Source of the DNA: Sipunculus nudus
Taxonomy: Eukaryota > Annelida > Sipuncula > Golfingiida > Sipunculidae
Reading direction: 5' to 3'
DNA length: 64,000 nt
Assembly: GCA_026874595.1 (NCBI GenBank)
Contig: CM049316.1
Location: forward strand, 67,354,676-67,418,675
Part shown: positions 46,176 to 59,800 of the stretch, piece by piece
How positions within the stretch are numbered: the first letter of the stretch is position 1
Layout of the letters: every line of letters starts with the position of its first letter
Translations under genes and position numbers: made by a program
Notes under the pieces: generated by a model
What the model saw: the letters and a program-made list of their open reading frames with translations, nothing else
What the model was told of the DNA's origin: nothing
Database searches by the model: none

Positions 46176-49025
46176 TATTTTACTCATATAGGAATATAGC
46201 AAAAATTCATTAGCCCACGTCAGCCTCCTCGTCCTACAAGGGTTTAATAAACCTGCATTTTTCCAGTGGATAAAGCTTTTTGATTGATTTCTGAGGTGTT
46301 TTAGGGATATAATCTTTAAGCCTTGGAGCTTTTGTTAAGGTACCGTCAGCACAGTAACGTCCAACCCCGACCCCGAACTCTTTGTGTATTTGTAGATAAG
46401 AAAACCTGCACTCCTGCTCTTTGCTTGAGTCTTTCAACAAGTGAGCAGGGTGCTACATAGCCATGGATTTTGTATGGCATTTCAGTTTAATAAACATTAA
46501 ACCCATCAGCATTTTTTTATGGAGCGATCATTTTGGTCATACAGATTGCATTTGTATAAGTAAGCGCAGTAGTATTCGGACATGCGGGATGCAATTTCAC
46601 ATACACATACACCAGGCCGTTGGAAAAATAATGGTTCCAGGGGAAAAAAAGCCTGACAATGGCATACCCGGCTAATTTTCGTCGCGACTAGATGGTCGTG
46701 TACTGGTGCCAGCACCGACACGTCAATAATAAGCTAACATGGGACTGGACAGTTAGCGCTAAAATAAGAACAGGTTGACCACACAGGAATGTATTAGGGT
46801 TCGCCCCAGTTAAACTGTCCTTTATTCATTTTACAGACTGGTTAGTATACATGTAAACATAGGAAAAACATGAGTGATAAATGATTTGCGATATGAGAAA
46901 AATCAGACGTATGTTTTGTTTGTGATTCTCCGAATCAGATAAAACACTTATCAATAATACACATATCAATATAAATAACACTGACCATTAATTAACACGC
47001 AGTTTTATACCCGTTTGTCTATTGTTTCGTCAAGAAAATAGTGGTAACTTCGACTTTGTATTAGCTCATCGAGATTTATACTTGAAGGTCTTTGGTTTGT
47101 GTTTTCGGTAACGAATTATGGAATAATAGATTTTACTAAATACTTAGAAATCCACATATAACCCGACCCTGTGTGATCGGCAGTGCATAGTGCAGTTACG
47201 GTTAATATGAAGACAGCTATTTTGAAATGATGGGCATCATGGATACTAAAGGGCCACAATACCATAGATTTCATATAATAGTCTCATTTTAGTTAATTAT
47301 AGTATTTTATGTATTTCTATGATTGTGATAAGTTAATTTTCTCAAATGTACGAGAGCTTCCAGCAAGTCAACCATTTTTTTATAAATGGGACATGAAGTC
47401 TCAGTGAAAACGCCCAAGACACTCAAATCAAATTATAAGAAAATATGAAATATTGCCTTTTGCTAGATGAGCATAAAATTTAAGGATTTGCTGTGTCATA
47501 TGATCATCATCTTACACTATTGGTTCATTTTAGCTGAATATATATGTTTCCAAATCAAAACGATCCAAATCCTTAGTATCTCCAATAATTTATTCTTCTG
47601 TTGTATTGGCTATTAATCATAACAATATGACATGAGGTCCGATCTTGCACATGCGCGACAACTCTCAAACAAGGAAACGAAACATCCGATTCATTTGTGA
47701 AGTTACGAGGTTTGGCCTCCAGGTGGCGTCGGCCTTGTATTCGTGTTTCGCGCCATTGATCGGGAGGGTGTTAGGTTATTTCCGCTTGCGTACGATTTTA
47801 GAACAAAAGATTAACAAATACCAAAATATATGAAACGTAGCCTGGTGACAGATGGTATCAAATCAAATTATGCCAGTTCATTTCAAATGCATTTATCTTA
47901 CAACAACTCTAATGAAACCAGAATATCATATATTAAGTCATTCTGTTATCTTATATTATTTACAAAGGCTTCCGTGGTTTAAGAGTAGACACAGGGCCAA
48001 AACTCAAGAGATCCTGGGCCCTCCCTGAATTCACTTTGTCCAATAATGATCAAATTTTCTAAAACACAGTCATGGAATCCCTATCACTGGTATCTGCAGA
48101 GGTTTGCAAATGTAGTAATAAATATAATATCTATTGATACTTCTACATTTCAATATGTTTGAACCTGTAATAATGATATTTTTTCTTTATATTCCATCCT
48201 GTACAACTGATTTCTAATTGGAATTAAACATGAAAGTTGTTATATATATATATATATATAAACACCCTATGCCAATAGACAATAGACATAGGTGGCAATA
48301 GGATACAAAATGTAAGTAAAAGTTTTCTGCCCGCTTTTTTAGTATTTCCAAACCGAAACTCAATTATCCAGATGTGCAAGCAAGGGAAAAATAGATAAGT
48401 CAGCAATAAAAATGAGAGTCGGTTTACAATAAATCCTGCCTGCTGTTTCTCGGAAAACAATCGTTTTCTTTATTTTTTTTAAATGTTTTATTGACATTTG
48501 TATATAAGGAAATAAAACTGACGGATTTCATTAGTTTATATCAATGAGCTTGACCAGTATTATTTAAAAGAAAGTAGCATCGATTCATTATACGAGAATC
48601 ATTGCGAACAACAGTCATTTTAAACCACACATTCAGAGATCCCCTATTAATATAAGCCAGTATTATTGGCAACCAGATCATGAATATTGCCGGGATTCGG
48701 ATAAGAGTTTTTTTAGGATTGTTTGTTACAGTTCACTTACTCGAAAGTTGCATCACAGGCAAGCAATGTACACCTACCGTTTCCTCCGAAAACTCTATGC
48801 AATAAAAATATCACTTTTCGCAAAAATATATTTAAGTGATTCCAGAATGCCTCCATAACAATATACATCATTCCTTGGTTCGGTACCCCAAGCCGTCAAC
48901 AAAGTTTCCTACATATAGCTATTAAGTTTTAATCACAACGGAAGGTCGTGTCCCTGATTCTGTCCAACAACCTCTTTAATCTGTTATAGAGGACATTTTC
49001 TTACTGTAAATTAGGCTTTCTAATA
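46176..49025. other. Long stretch without a confident gene
   Basis: A possible minus-strand mini-exon near 48742-48795 ends at TTTCGA|GTAAGT but is not supported by its frame. No repeat family recognised. Confidence 0.4.
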
Positions 49026-49504
49026 CTGTGGTCGGTTTTTTCGGATACGCGATATTCGTGAAAGGGAAATTATGGTTAAAAATTAACCTTTCGTGAATAA
49101 GACGCCAAAACTACATGGTTGAACATACATTGAAGATACAGTATCACTGATATCTCATTATGTACACTGTCTTTACCTGTAATGTCGAAGGTTAAAATGA
49201 ATGATATTATCAATATTTACAGATATCTTTTCTGTTATCCGTTTGTCAAAGAAGACCAAAATTATGAATACTGTGATATCTTTTACAATATTTGTCTATA
49301 GAAAATAGGAAATTTCCAGTTCTTCAATGTTCCCTTAGTCTTTCTCAAATAGTAAAGATTTTTGCGAGAATAACTAATATTTCATACAATAAAGGATACA
49401 TTCGGCACAGTAAAATATTGAGAGCGCAAAACCCACGTGAAACCATGAAAAAACTGGTAACCGCGTAACCTAAACATCGCGAATATGAAGCTTACTTACC
49501 CTAG
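49026..49504. mobile_element. TCGCGA-rich MITE, copy 3 (about 479 bp)
   Basis: TA then ctgtggtcgg at the left, with cgatattcgtgaa; at the right catcgcgaatatgaag and tacccctag-like decayed end followed by TA. Confidence 0.55.
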
Positions 49505-49959
49505 TACGTCTTTCTATATTGAAACCCTCTGCGACCATGAAGACACCTGCTTGGTGTAACCCGACCATGAAAACATAAAGATGGGGAAGAGATAATCATA
49601 TATTCATATGGAATAAATGTAAATGAATAAAAAAATTCACATTTTTGTATTCTACATTTTACCTTGGGATATTTTAGTGTTGTTATTCAAAATAACTATT
49701 TAAATAATGAGAGTGCCAACGTGAAGTGCTAAAATATACAGGTACCACATATAAGGTAGTTCACTCAGTTTTTACTATGGGTAGTTTGTTTCGTATCCAA
49801 TTAAATCATGTGCGACTCAGTGTTTGTGGTTTTCATCTTAATAAGCATATTATTCCCGTGTTTTCATGTGAATAAAACGTGTGAAATATACAAAAATAAG
49901 TGTTTATTACTTCCTCCTGAATTTACATAAACAGAGAGCATATTGAAGACTATGAACAT

Positions 49960-50050
49960 TTGAACTACCGAACTCCACCATCCGAATCATGGAAAGTGCC
50001 TCGCATTAGTTATTATCACTATATATAGCTATATAATCTATATAAAAGAA
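49960..50050 (+). mobile_element. SINE family 1, tail fragment
   Basis: aactaccgaactccaccatcc, catggaaagtgcctcgcatt and agttattatcac match the 3' half of the SINE at 18.4 kb. The tRNA-like head is absent, a 5' truncation. Confidence 0.55.
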
Positions 50051-51469
50051 ATAATGACTGCATATATATGACATACTGTTCTTATAATGCCTACAGTCGA
50101 TATATGCCAAAAATATTCCATTCTTCTGAATATATTACTGATTTGGTCTTTTTAACTGTATAAAGTCATATCATCAACCTGTCTTTTATATATAAATTAT
50201 ATCATGGACTCTTAAGGTATATATCCATAGCGGATAGGCCATATATAATGGACCCATTCCTCTGTATTAATGCAAGTGTATGATCCATGTATCATATCTT
50301 ATCAATTTTGTTGCACATTTTCTCATTGAATACGGTGCATGTCTTATGATATAATTCATGGTCGGTGAAAATAGTCAATGGCTAGTTTTTCCATTGTTTC
50401 AAAACTGCTTGAAAATAAAAATCTGTTTGTATTGTAACCCCCAAAGAAATCAGGTGACCTACCATGACCATCACGCCATCACTACTACAGGGCTGTAACG
50501 ACCACTTTGGGTGCTCCTGGGAGAAGTCGTGTTAGCGGGGTTTACTGTATTTTAACTAAATTCATATCATGAGATTGATTCGGTTGATACGTATTCTCAA
50601 CGGAGAATATGCATATATTCCTTATAAATTGCAGGTTAAGCCTCAGGGGCTGATGACTACAAAGTAGGAACTGCTTTGACTTTTACAGCACTAGACAGAC
50701 TGAAGACCACAGTCCTTTCATGCGGGACCTAATCCTAAATGGGGCAGTAGGAGGTGAAGCTGTGCTGGTACGTGCTTCAGCAGCTAGTCTTTATTGATCT
50801 AAAGAAAGGAGATCAAAAGACGCTGGCCCATGCTCCCAATTTTCACAAATTGAGGTAGGTTCTCTCCGCTGTAGTGGCCATACAAAGTCTGTCCTCCCCT
50901 CTACACATACATTGTAACCCACATGTTCCTTTGAGTTCATGGCACTCTCCTTGTTATCTTAGCACGACCACGTATTTGTTTCGTTAAAAAGAAAAAGTTC
51001 CTCCCACCACAACCTTCAGGTAAATTAAAAGAAAAGCGGTTGTTCAAGAAAAATACCACTTGAAAATATCGGGTTTACGATTACCAAATGTAAATAATGT
51101 AAATTTAAAATGTTGTGTACTGAGATACAGAGTGGCTTCTATTTGATCAGAAAAATGTTTATTTCAGGAACCACATTTGAATGGTTAAAAGAACGCTGGC
51201 TTTTATTTCATCGACTCAAGATCTGAGACATCATTTAGATGTACACGGCAATGTTTCAAGGAGGTGGGCAGTAAACAGAAGAGTGAGATGGCAGTCATGT
51301 GCTGATCTATTTAAACCCTTCTCTGTATAAACTTACTTTCCTTATTCTGTATAGCTTTACACCTTAAACACTTTTGCAATCTCCATGAAAAAGCACCCTA
51401 CAATTTGTAATTTTGCCGTATAGCAATAATAGTTTCATTTAGGAAAACGGACGCACAAACAAACATTGA
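50051..51469. other. No confident gene
   Basis: At 50782-50852 a plus-strand frame (QLVFIDLKKGDQKTL) lies between cttcag and TTGAG|GTAGGT. LVFIDLKK resembles a LINE reverse-transcriptase block, so it may be a LINE scrap or a chance exon-like segment. Confidence 0.3.
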
Positions 51470-51830
51470 AATGTTGCACCATCCAGTTTCGTTCTCGCGG
51501 TAAGGCAACCGTAACCTTCCAAGCGAGCGGCCTGTTCCAGCCTGCGCATCTTCCATCTCGTATATGTCCGATTATCTGTACGAGAACAATCACGTTTCCT
51601 GCTGGACAATCTCGGGTGAGATCTCGCGGGATTTCGGTCAGTTTATCAAGCTGCGTGGAGTCCTCTTCATGGCTATCGGGTACCCGTCGGGATTCACGAT
51701 CGATCTCAGACGGAATTATTCTGCACTTACCGACAATGTGTACCAAATCAACACCAGTTCTTGGAAAATGCTATATCAACAGCATTGGGTTTATTTCCTG
51801 TGTATTAATTATCAGACTTGAGAAGACAAG
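51470..51830. other. GC-rich island with several overlapping open frames
   Basis: Base composition jumps to about half GC within AT-rich DNA. One plus frame is open for 134 codons (51466-51870), a second for about 106 codons (to 51821), and the minus strand for 103 codons (51435-51746). A minus-strand donor-like GTCG|GTAAGT (51741) and plus-strand CTCGG|GTGAGA are present. I cannot choose between them and recognise no domain. It may be an exon, a CpG-rich regulatory element or an older insertion. Confidence 0.3.
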
Positions 51831-51870
51831 ATATATACGGAGCAACATGAAACTGCACATTTCCGCTTAA

Positions 51871-52189
51871 CTTGGCGAACCAATCAGCACGCAGAGGTCA
51901 TATAATGTCCCCCCTTCCCTACCCGTACAGAGAGAGTCTTATGGGGGTTGATGAGTTTATTTCTATATTCATATTTGGGTAAATATATTTTGTGGGTGAA
52001 CCTATTATGTCTCCCCTAGTACAACACGAACGATTCAAACTTTCTCCTGCCATTTCTCGTTTGCAATGGAACTCCAATATTGCGGACTTCCAAAAGCTGA
52101 AATTTCCCACAAGCTTCATCATAGGTCACATATTCTCCCTTGATATGTATTTTTACCCTTGACCTAATTCCCTAGGTCGAACATTCAGT
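51871..52189. other. No feature recognised
   Basis: No supported gene or repeat. Confidence 0.4.
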
Positions 52190-52533
52190 AGAAGATTTTC
52201 CATTTTCGCCCACTTCTGACACTGTTTGCGCTAGATCTCCAATATGACTGGTTTTAAAAAAGTTGAAATTTGGACGAAATATTAGTCATAGGTCACAGAT
52301 TTGCGCTTGAGTTTTATTTTTGAGGCAACATAGCGTTAATAGTGAATAAGCTGTGGAGTGTATGACCTGGGCAATAAGGTCAAGGTTAAACCTAAATACC
52401 AAGTGCAAATTTGTGATCTAGGACTGCATGATAATGTGCCCAAATTGTAGCTTTTGAAAATCAGCCGTATTGGAGATCTAGAGTGAAAAGGAAATGAGAG
52501 AATACACTCTACAGCTGACTCCCTATTATCGCT
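52190..52533. mobile_element. Family B hairpin MITE (52332-52533) plus adjacent half-copy
   Basis: The element at 52332-52533 has inverted ends: agcgttaatagtgaataagc at the left and, reverse-complemented, gagcgataatagggagtcag at the right, each continuing with ctgtRgagtgta. The adjoining 52200-52300 is an inverted half-copy sharing tgcgctagatctccaatatg with the right part. This shows that family B (12.6 and 46.0 kb) is a small inverted-repeat transposon. Confidence 0.65.
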
Positions 52534-52829
52534 CAGTTGAACTTTATTTTTAAATATACAAGAAAACTCCGTTGCCACTATACATATGCTCTTCCTTTTT
52601 GCTTATATCCACGAGTTTATTAATAACTCAGCATGTAATCAAGGTTTAATTATAGACAAGGTGTATTACACTTTTGTTTAAATTTTTTTCTTCTAAAGAT
52701 TGTTGGTGGAGGTAATCGCCTATATTTTTTAATGGTGACTTATCCAATTCTTAAGCTAAGTATTTACACCTGAAGCGTTCCTTTTCGGTTTTAGACCACG
52801 TGACAGGACGGTAGCACTCGTTTCCTGTC
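52534..52829. other. No feature recognised
   Basis: Short AT-rich spacer. Confidence 0.3.
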
Positions 52830-53085
52830 ATTTTACTTACTATCCAGGTGACCAGTGTCTACCGCACCGGCAGATCCTGGTGTGTAATCAACCCCATTGA
52901 TGGGTCATAACACTAAGGATAGTCTCAAGGACGCACTCGTTTGTGAGTGATACACGGTTGTGGAGTACAGCCTTCCCATAAGCCTGCACAGCGCCCATCG
53001 TGAAAATCTCATTGGTCCACTGTTCTTACGACCTCCCGGCTTTGAGTCCAGTGCCCTGCTCCTGAGCCAAAGGGGCCAGCAAATG
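52830..53085 (-). mobile_element. SINE family 2, copy 2
   Basis: On the minus strand: actggactcaaagccgggag, gagattttcacgatgg, accgtgtatcactcac, then cacctggata in the tail, in the same order as at 32.9 kb. The head up to ggctcaggagcag is preserved. Confidence 0.7.
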
Positions 53086-54652
53086 TATTGCACCTATTTA
53101 AGTACTGAAATTTTTACTTTGTTTCATACAATTAACAAAACCGACTATCACTTACAAAGCAAAATTTGCAATAAATGTACCACAATTTGTACTCACATTC
53201 AATATTTTGTGTTACTGTGCGGGGCATGGTGGTTAGAATATATACCGAAATGAGCGGGATGGGGCGAGCTGATTCAAAGAATAAGCTCTGGTGGGGATTG
53301 ACGCGGTTGTCATCAGCTGATTAGTGATGTAGTGGTTTAATCTTTTGTCAATGATTTAATATATAGAGTATATATAGGCCAATGTACTTATATATCTAAT
53401 GTATAGACATTGTTCGTATTACACTTTGACACACAGTGATACTGAGGAAAAGCATCAGCAATGTACAACACGGCGTGGGACAATGATTCTTATGCTGAAC
53501 ATGTCACTTTAATCATAAGTGATTATGACCAATTACTGTTACTTTGTGAACAAAAATATAAAGAAATACACCTGCATAATTATACTATTGCACATGTAAT
53601 TGCTTTAAATACATTTACGTAGCTAAATTGTCTTTCTTTGAGAGGTTACTTGTTCATAACGAAATTTGTAGGTGTTTAACTAAATGCATAAATTCATCTA
53701 TTTAACTACAACATTAAAAATTAAGGTTGAGCGGTCCGGATAGGTCCAGCCCAATATTGTGGACAGGACCGGTCCAAGCGTCCTGTTTGCACCTCTACAC
53801 CAACATTTAAACGTGTCTTTACTTGTCCAGGAACCAGCCCTCCAAATTTTTTTTGGAGTTGTCATTTTACTAACAGACAATTAAACCAGACAAACAGAAA
53901 AATAGACAAGAGTAAAAAATATAAAAAAGAGAACACTAAAAATGGGGTTTAAAAATAACTTAGTATAACACGCTTATGTCACGACTAGCTGATTCGCGAT
54001 GTGCTGGATTGTCGGTGCCTGGGGCTCTCTGACAGCATGAAGTTCGCAATAAGGAGCGATCCATGCTGTGTTGAACACACCACCAGCCAGCTAACGAATA
54101 GAATACTATTGTACTTCAACCAAGGGCCCGTGGAGACCATAATTCCCCATATATGACAACTGGCTTCGTAGGGGCGGAGAAATATGTCGCTTCACACAAT
54201 TCAGTTACTGAGGAAAAATGCCAGGGAAAGCCCCTGGGCCGGCCAATTAATTTCCTTTCCTGTTCAACATTGCTGCCGCTTCACTCTCTCATACAATACA
54301 ACCTACTTAACAGCCTAGATTCCTTCCTTATTGGCATCCATTACGTGGGACTTTACGAAAATAACTCACGAAATGATGGCCAGGGCCGCATAGATGTGCT
54401 CCTTGTATATAAGTCTGTGACAATTTCTGAATTTACTTTCGACTTTTACTCAAAGTTTATATGATATAAAGTACAGTCTGTAGTCACATCAGACGATAGA
54501 TTTGTCATCGGGAAATAATTCTCCGGCTCTTAATGAGAGTATGTTACCCGATATGCTTCATATCACATGGGATGTAGACTACGAGTTCCGATAAACTATT
54601 AAATTGCATTGGTAATTTCAGAAAATTATACCTCATATACAGTGTGCACATA
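53086..54652. other. No gene recognised
   Basis: The 103-codon frame at 54153-54464 has no recognisable domain. Confidence 0.4.
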
Positions 54653-55083
54653 CTGTGGTTGGCTTCATATTCGCGAGGCTGAAATTTCGCGATTTCTCCA
54701 TTTTTAATGTTTCGCCAGGGTGTCATTTTCGCGATCTCACCAGAACCTATATCAAATCTTTGGTAAAGCCATTGCTGTGTGTATTATAATTTGAGAATAA
54801 TTCATGAGCTTGTGATATTCTCCTCATATAAGGATGGGCCCGTACACACAGCACAGGTTCTTCGGTTCAATTTAAGGGAATGTTTTCCCTATACCTGCAT
54901 GGATGTAACTTATATTAAGATTTCTCACTGTTCTAACCTATTTCCATTCAAGGATTAGCTACACTTAATCAGAAGGACACACTCAATTGGCCAATTATTC
55001 CCGAGGATGGATTTTTTCGCGATTATTTCCCATTCGCGAATATCGCGAAATTAAAACCCTCGCGAACAAGAGGGCAACCACAG
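54653..55083. mobile_element. TCGCGA-rich MITE, copy 4 (431 bp, best preserved)
   Basis: Flanked by TA/TA. The left end CTGTGGTTGGC and the right end (reverse complement CTGTGGTTGCC) are near-perfect inverted repeats, followed on both sides by cgcgagg...aaatttcgcga. No transposase frame. TA target and short inverted ends suggest mobilisation by a Tc1/mariner-type transposase. Confidence 0.8.
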
Positions 55084-57555
55084 TATATAAAAATCTTCGA
55101 TATAAAAATATGTTTACCATGCTTGATTCAGGGGGACAATTCTAACCTAAACCTTTTGTTCACTATCAGTGAATCTACTGCGTGTAACACTTTAAGCCGA
55201 ATCCACATTCTAAGTGCAAGGCCACATTTGCTCGAGTCAAAGTCCCACTTGAAACGGTGTCCAAGTCCGGGTCCAAGCCGAATGAATCAAAGTTGATAGC
55301 TGCAAATAAGGAACGAAGAATTGCAAAGTTAATTGGATGCTCAATAAATTTAAATTGGTAAAGAAAACATGTGTTAATAGAACCTTGACATTGAAGAGTG
55401 TATCTTATTTAGATCTTTTTTAGACCTTTTTAATTAGTAAGATTTTTCATTTTCACCGAGTCCAATTATAAAAATTACAACCGGGTACAGCAAAAAACAA
55501 AGCCCTTGTATTCAAATGTAAGGGCACATCTATCTGAATATTGCTGCAATAATAAACATATATACCTTTTGGTGAAGTGGTCAAGTGTTATCTGAAATGA
55601 TGTAAGAACGGGCAAGAATAAGTGACAAATTAGACATATAACCTCTTTTTCGACTGTCAAACCCGGAAGATTCTTGAATGAAAAATAAATGTATTCTGCA
55701 AGAGACAAAACGTCTTTATCAAGATGGATACATAAGGCGCGACCTTTATTTTTTATATCATTCAACATCCTTTATGGGAAATTAGAAACAGAACCTAGTG
55801 GTCCGGAACCAAAAATGAGCAGAGACAAGTCAATAAACCTACTGGACTCGTTTTAGCCCAGACAGGTCATACAGTATCCCGGCATCCTTTGAGGCATTGA
55901 TTCGGTTACGTTTTCGTGGCTAATCTCATTTACTTCAAAGAAGAGCGTTAATTATTTCTTGACTGCTGTCGCTCCCACAAGCTTATAACCAGAGTAACAA
56001 TCGCTATTTTAGGCTTTTCTTAGACATCTACTCTCCCGGCGTCTTCAAATCGGCCGTCTTCAAGAAAACTCTACAAGTTACATCGATTTTGTCGACCACT
56101 GGAAATATGGTTCTTTTTGTTATTCTCCTCCCTTGCACTAGACTTTCTTGATATTGGGTGTCATTTATTCAGGAAGTCCTGTGGTCTAATAAGGAAACCC
56201 ACACGAAAGTGTCTATGGCTGAGGCATAGATAAAATATCATCCATAACCCTAAATTGAAGGATTAAATCCATTTCCAGGTTTTAGATTATTTGTGTACTT
56301 TTGATGTTATTACGTGGGGCTATACTCGTTTTTGGGCTTCTTGGTAAGGCAAATAAATATTTCAGTTTTGCTTTGTATGTGCTTCATTTGTATATACTTT
56401 GGTTTATATTATTGCTTAGTTAAACAAAATTGGGGTGGTGGGCATATTCTCTTCACTTTATTCGGGCCAGTATTATTTGTAAGATAACACAACACAATAA
56501 GCCAATTTTGTGGATATTTTTATGAAAAATAAAAACTCTCTGGGTGGGAAGTTTCATAATAGGATTTCCTTGTCCAAAAGGGCCAAACGCAAGGCTCGAT
56601 ATGGTGATAAATACAAGCAAGTGACCTGAACAAACTGTATAATAAATGTAGATCACAGTTTTGCTGTTTCAAAAATGTGGTATTTTTTAAAATAACCTTT
56701 ATGTTTGCTCCTTTTGTACATTACACTTTTCCTGTTTTGACCACTTCCTACTCTTAAACAAATACAATCAGTCATGCACTATAATGTGTCTTTCTCATAA
56801 AAAAAATTACAATAGACATTTCGTTGATTATACATAATGGAGATGAAACTGATTTTCTTATAAAAAATATTTACATATTATTTATATAGCTGATCATGCA
56901 GGTTATCTCACACATTTTTAAATTTAAAGCCTCATGTTATCTTATAATAATCGTGTAAACGTCTTGTTCAAAGTCAATGTAAAAACACCAGTTGCTTCGT
57001 TAATACAAACTCCCTCAAAACAAAAACATTACAGTGTCTGTTACTACGTCCGGTTCATCTTTTTTTTTGGGTTGGTATTGTTATCAGATAATTGTCACAA
57101 TTTTTAGAATTAAAAAAAAATCAGGAGTGGCAGCTTTATAAGTTAGATTAGAATTAAACATGAAATGCCATTGTTTTATATTTATTAGTATTTTGTATTG
57201 TTTGAACATGAAGGCTTGGGAGGAACTAAGTTTGTCAGAAGAAGTAAACATATAGAGAAATGAAAACATTTCATTATAGCCATAAACAGTTAAGTTGAGG
57301 GATTCAACTTTATATCTCTGCTATCCGAGGTGGAACACCGCAAAGTAGCATGTAATTGTAATATATGTATGCGTATATAACGACACGACAGCGATCCATT
57401 AGTATTCTTTAAACTTTGAAATATGAAATGTTGAATATATTTTGGTACAGCTAACTGCCTCATGTTTTTAATGCAATTGTATTCTAAACTATGCACATCT
57501 GCAGGATATCATTTTGGTTTGGGAATATGTGAAAGGCCGGTGATTAATACCGATA
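55084..57555. other. Long stretch without a confident gene
   Basis: AT-rich with frames of at most 97 codons; no domain, splice-bounded exon or repeat recognised. Confidence 0.4.
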
Positions 57556-57680
57556 ACAGATGACGGCGCAATAGTTTGTGAGTGAAACACGGCCGTTGGG
57601 CACGGCCTTCTAATTAAGTCGCAGAACTCTCCCTCTTGGTGCTGGCGGAACCGTAACAAGCGCACCGTTTCTTGGCTGAT
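57556..57680 (-). mobile_element. SINE family 2, decayed copy 3
   Basis: gtttgtgagtgaaacacgg and cacggccttctaattaag match the 5' side (as read on plus) of the copy at 52.9 kb. The remaining part is diverged. Confidence 0.5.
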
Positions 57681-58799
57681 ATTTGAATTTACGATCTCCC
57701 TGCTTGGAATCCTATGCTTTTCCATGTACATAACTGATGTGGTATTACAGCTTCTTTTATGACAACTATAGGGTTATTGAATAAAATATAAATCATGAAC
57801 ATATTTGAAGTTATTAAAGAATTAAGTTAGGAAAGGAGCATGATGTTCGTTATTTCTTTGTATATAAGTATTCAATATAGTGTAATTTTGTTCGCGCGGT
57901 GATAAAAAAAAATAAATACTTGTTTGGCATTCAATAAAATCTTTTCATATACAGCCACCAGGAAACCTGAATGAATGCTCTCCGGTAAAAAAAGGCAGAT
58001 AAACGGGTAGTTTTCTGTTCCTCGGTCGATGGCTTGTAGTTTTTAAACGGTCTAATATCCGCTGTGAGGTAACAACAGAAAAGGGAAAAGCTTGGCCTTC
58101 GGAAATTGAAATCATGTAAGATTTTATTTGATATTCATGTAAAAGGTATCTATATCTTTCTACCCGATTAATGCCCAAAGTTACCAAATTACCAAAGTTT
58201 TTCATATGATTTTTTACATTAGGCAATTCTGGGACAAAGAAAAGTGGTCATGCGGGAGTTCACTATATGTATATAGCTGTATGGGTCATGGTCTTGAGGG
58301 ATTAGCGGTTATTGTGTAAGTCATTTACCGAGGCTGAGCAGTCGACCGACAAAACGCAAACTCGTTATTCCGTGATCCAGCTACCAAATTTTTGAGTCGG
58401 TCGACTTTTGTTTTACCGACCTCCGATATATGTTTAGGATCTAAAGAGTACGTGCTCCAAATGTATCGCCTTAATACAGAGAAAAGAGAAAAAGTTGAAA
58501 ACCAGAAAGTGGTTCAACTGAGAATGCGCAACCTTCAGGTTTTCATGACTTGTGATTAATATATCTGCAAAATCTTGTAAAATAAAGAAGCAGGGGTTTA
58601 GGGATATTTGATAAAAGAAGTGTCGGGACTGGGTGACGGACGGACTGACGGAAGGGGAGTCAAAAGGAAGGTAAAAAGGTCGAAAGGACCGATGCTGGAG
58701 CCGAATAACCGTCACCAGACATCATAAAATGTAACCGGCTGCAATATCGCAAAGAAACTTTGCCAAAAGAGTTAAAGCCTCACCGAGATACACGCTATC
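57681..58799. other. No gene recognised
   Basis: A short GACG-type purine tract near 58640 recalls the one at 1.2 kb. Confidence 0.35.
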
Positions 58800-59010
58800 A
58801 GCAAACTTTAAAAGACACAATCAATGTCTTTATATCCCGGTTTACAAAAGCCCACACAGTTCCTGACGATAAGATTAATGGCGGCACCTGATCTTTCATG
58901 AACAAGCTCAGATATCGCGATAACTTAGCAACAGGAAGCTGGAGGGGTATATCTTTTGCGATCTTTTGGGTAAGAATACTAAACAGGCGAAAATGTCTAT
59001 GCAGCACTGT
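58800..59010 (-). repeat. Dispersed repeat family D, copy 1
   Basis: On the minus strand: gtcgcaaaag-like atcgcaaaagatatacc, tatcgcgatatct, agatcaggtgccgccatt, atcttat, caggaactgtgtgggctttg. The same series is on plus at 61497-61700. Confidence 0.65.
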
Positions 59011-59579
59011 TGATTAGATTTGTTAAGCTTCATGCCACTGACCGCTGACGCAGTAACCTTTATAGCGACGTCAGGGTCAGTGAGTGTACTATACTCTGGT
59101 AATGATGTCAAAGGGTGTTGGGTATTTTATTATTTAACGGGCACCTGGACCAAAAGGGCCCAGGCATTGTTAAACATTGCCTTTATTTATACGGAAAAAT
59201 CATGGTGAATATAAATATATATACTAAGGTTTACATCAGTGGAAAAACAGCTTTGAGAATGCAGGGCCTTTTGATGGAAAAGAAGTAACAATATTATAAT
59301 GGTCTTTGTGTTTTATTTTACAGTTTTTGGTAGTCTGGTCAATTTCAACCATACTTGTCCAACTACCTTTCGCCTTGCGTTAATAAACTTCCCAGCTTTA
59401 CCGAAATTCCGTACGTTTTAAAGTTACAAGGTTAATACTTAAATATAAATATTAAAACAACACTAAACCGTGAAAAAATATTAAGGGTGATTCGGTAGAA
59501 CTTATTTAGTGTGGCCTTTATTTTGGAGTTATAAAGTCGGCTATTCATCTAACAATTCTATAGAATTTGTGTTATGTAT

Positions 59580-59800
59580 TGCTTATTCTGTGTACATATT
59601 AATGAACTCTAGGTAATTCTCGTTAAGAAAATTTTTGTGACTTATCGTCCTTATCTGACCCCCCCCCACATGTTATAAACACGTGGATTTAAACAATACG
59701 AACAGCCTGTGTACGGTGGGTCTGGCGTTTTATGGCCTATTTTTTTTATAAATGGTTCTCTGGAATAGTATTTACTTAATAGACGTCAGATATCGGGATT
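59580..59800 (+). repeat. Dispersed repeat family C, copy 2
   Basis: ctgtgtacatattaatgaac and ataaacacgtggatttaaac, agcctgtgtacggtg match the two ends of the copy at 40.4 kb. A C run sits where about 200 bases are missing. Confidence 0.55.

Noticed and set aside
50782-50852. Plus-strand exon or LINE RT block (LVFIDLKK)
   Set aside because: The similarity covers eight residues; no other RT block or partner exon is nearby, so I kept it only as a note.
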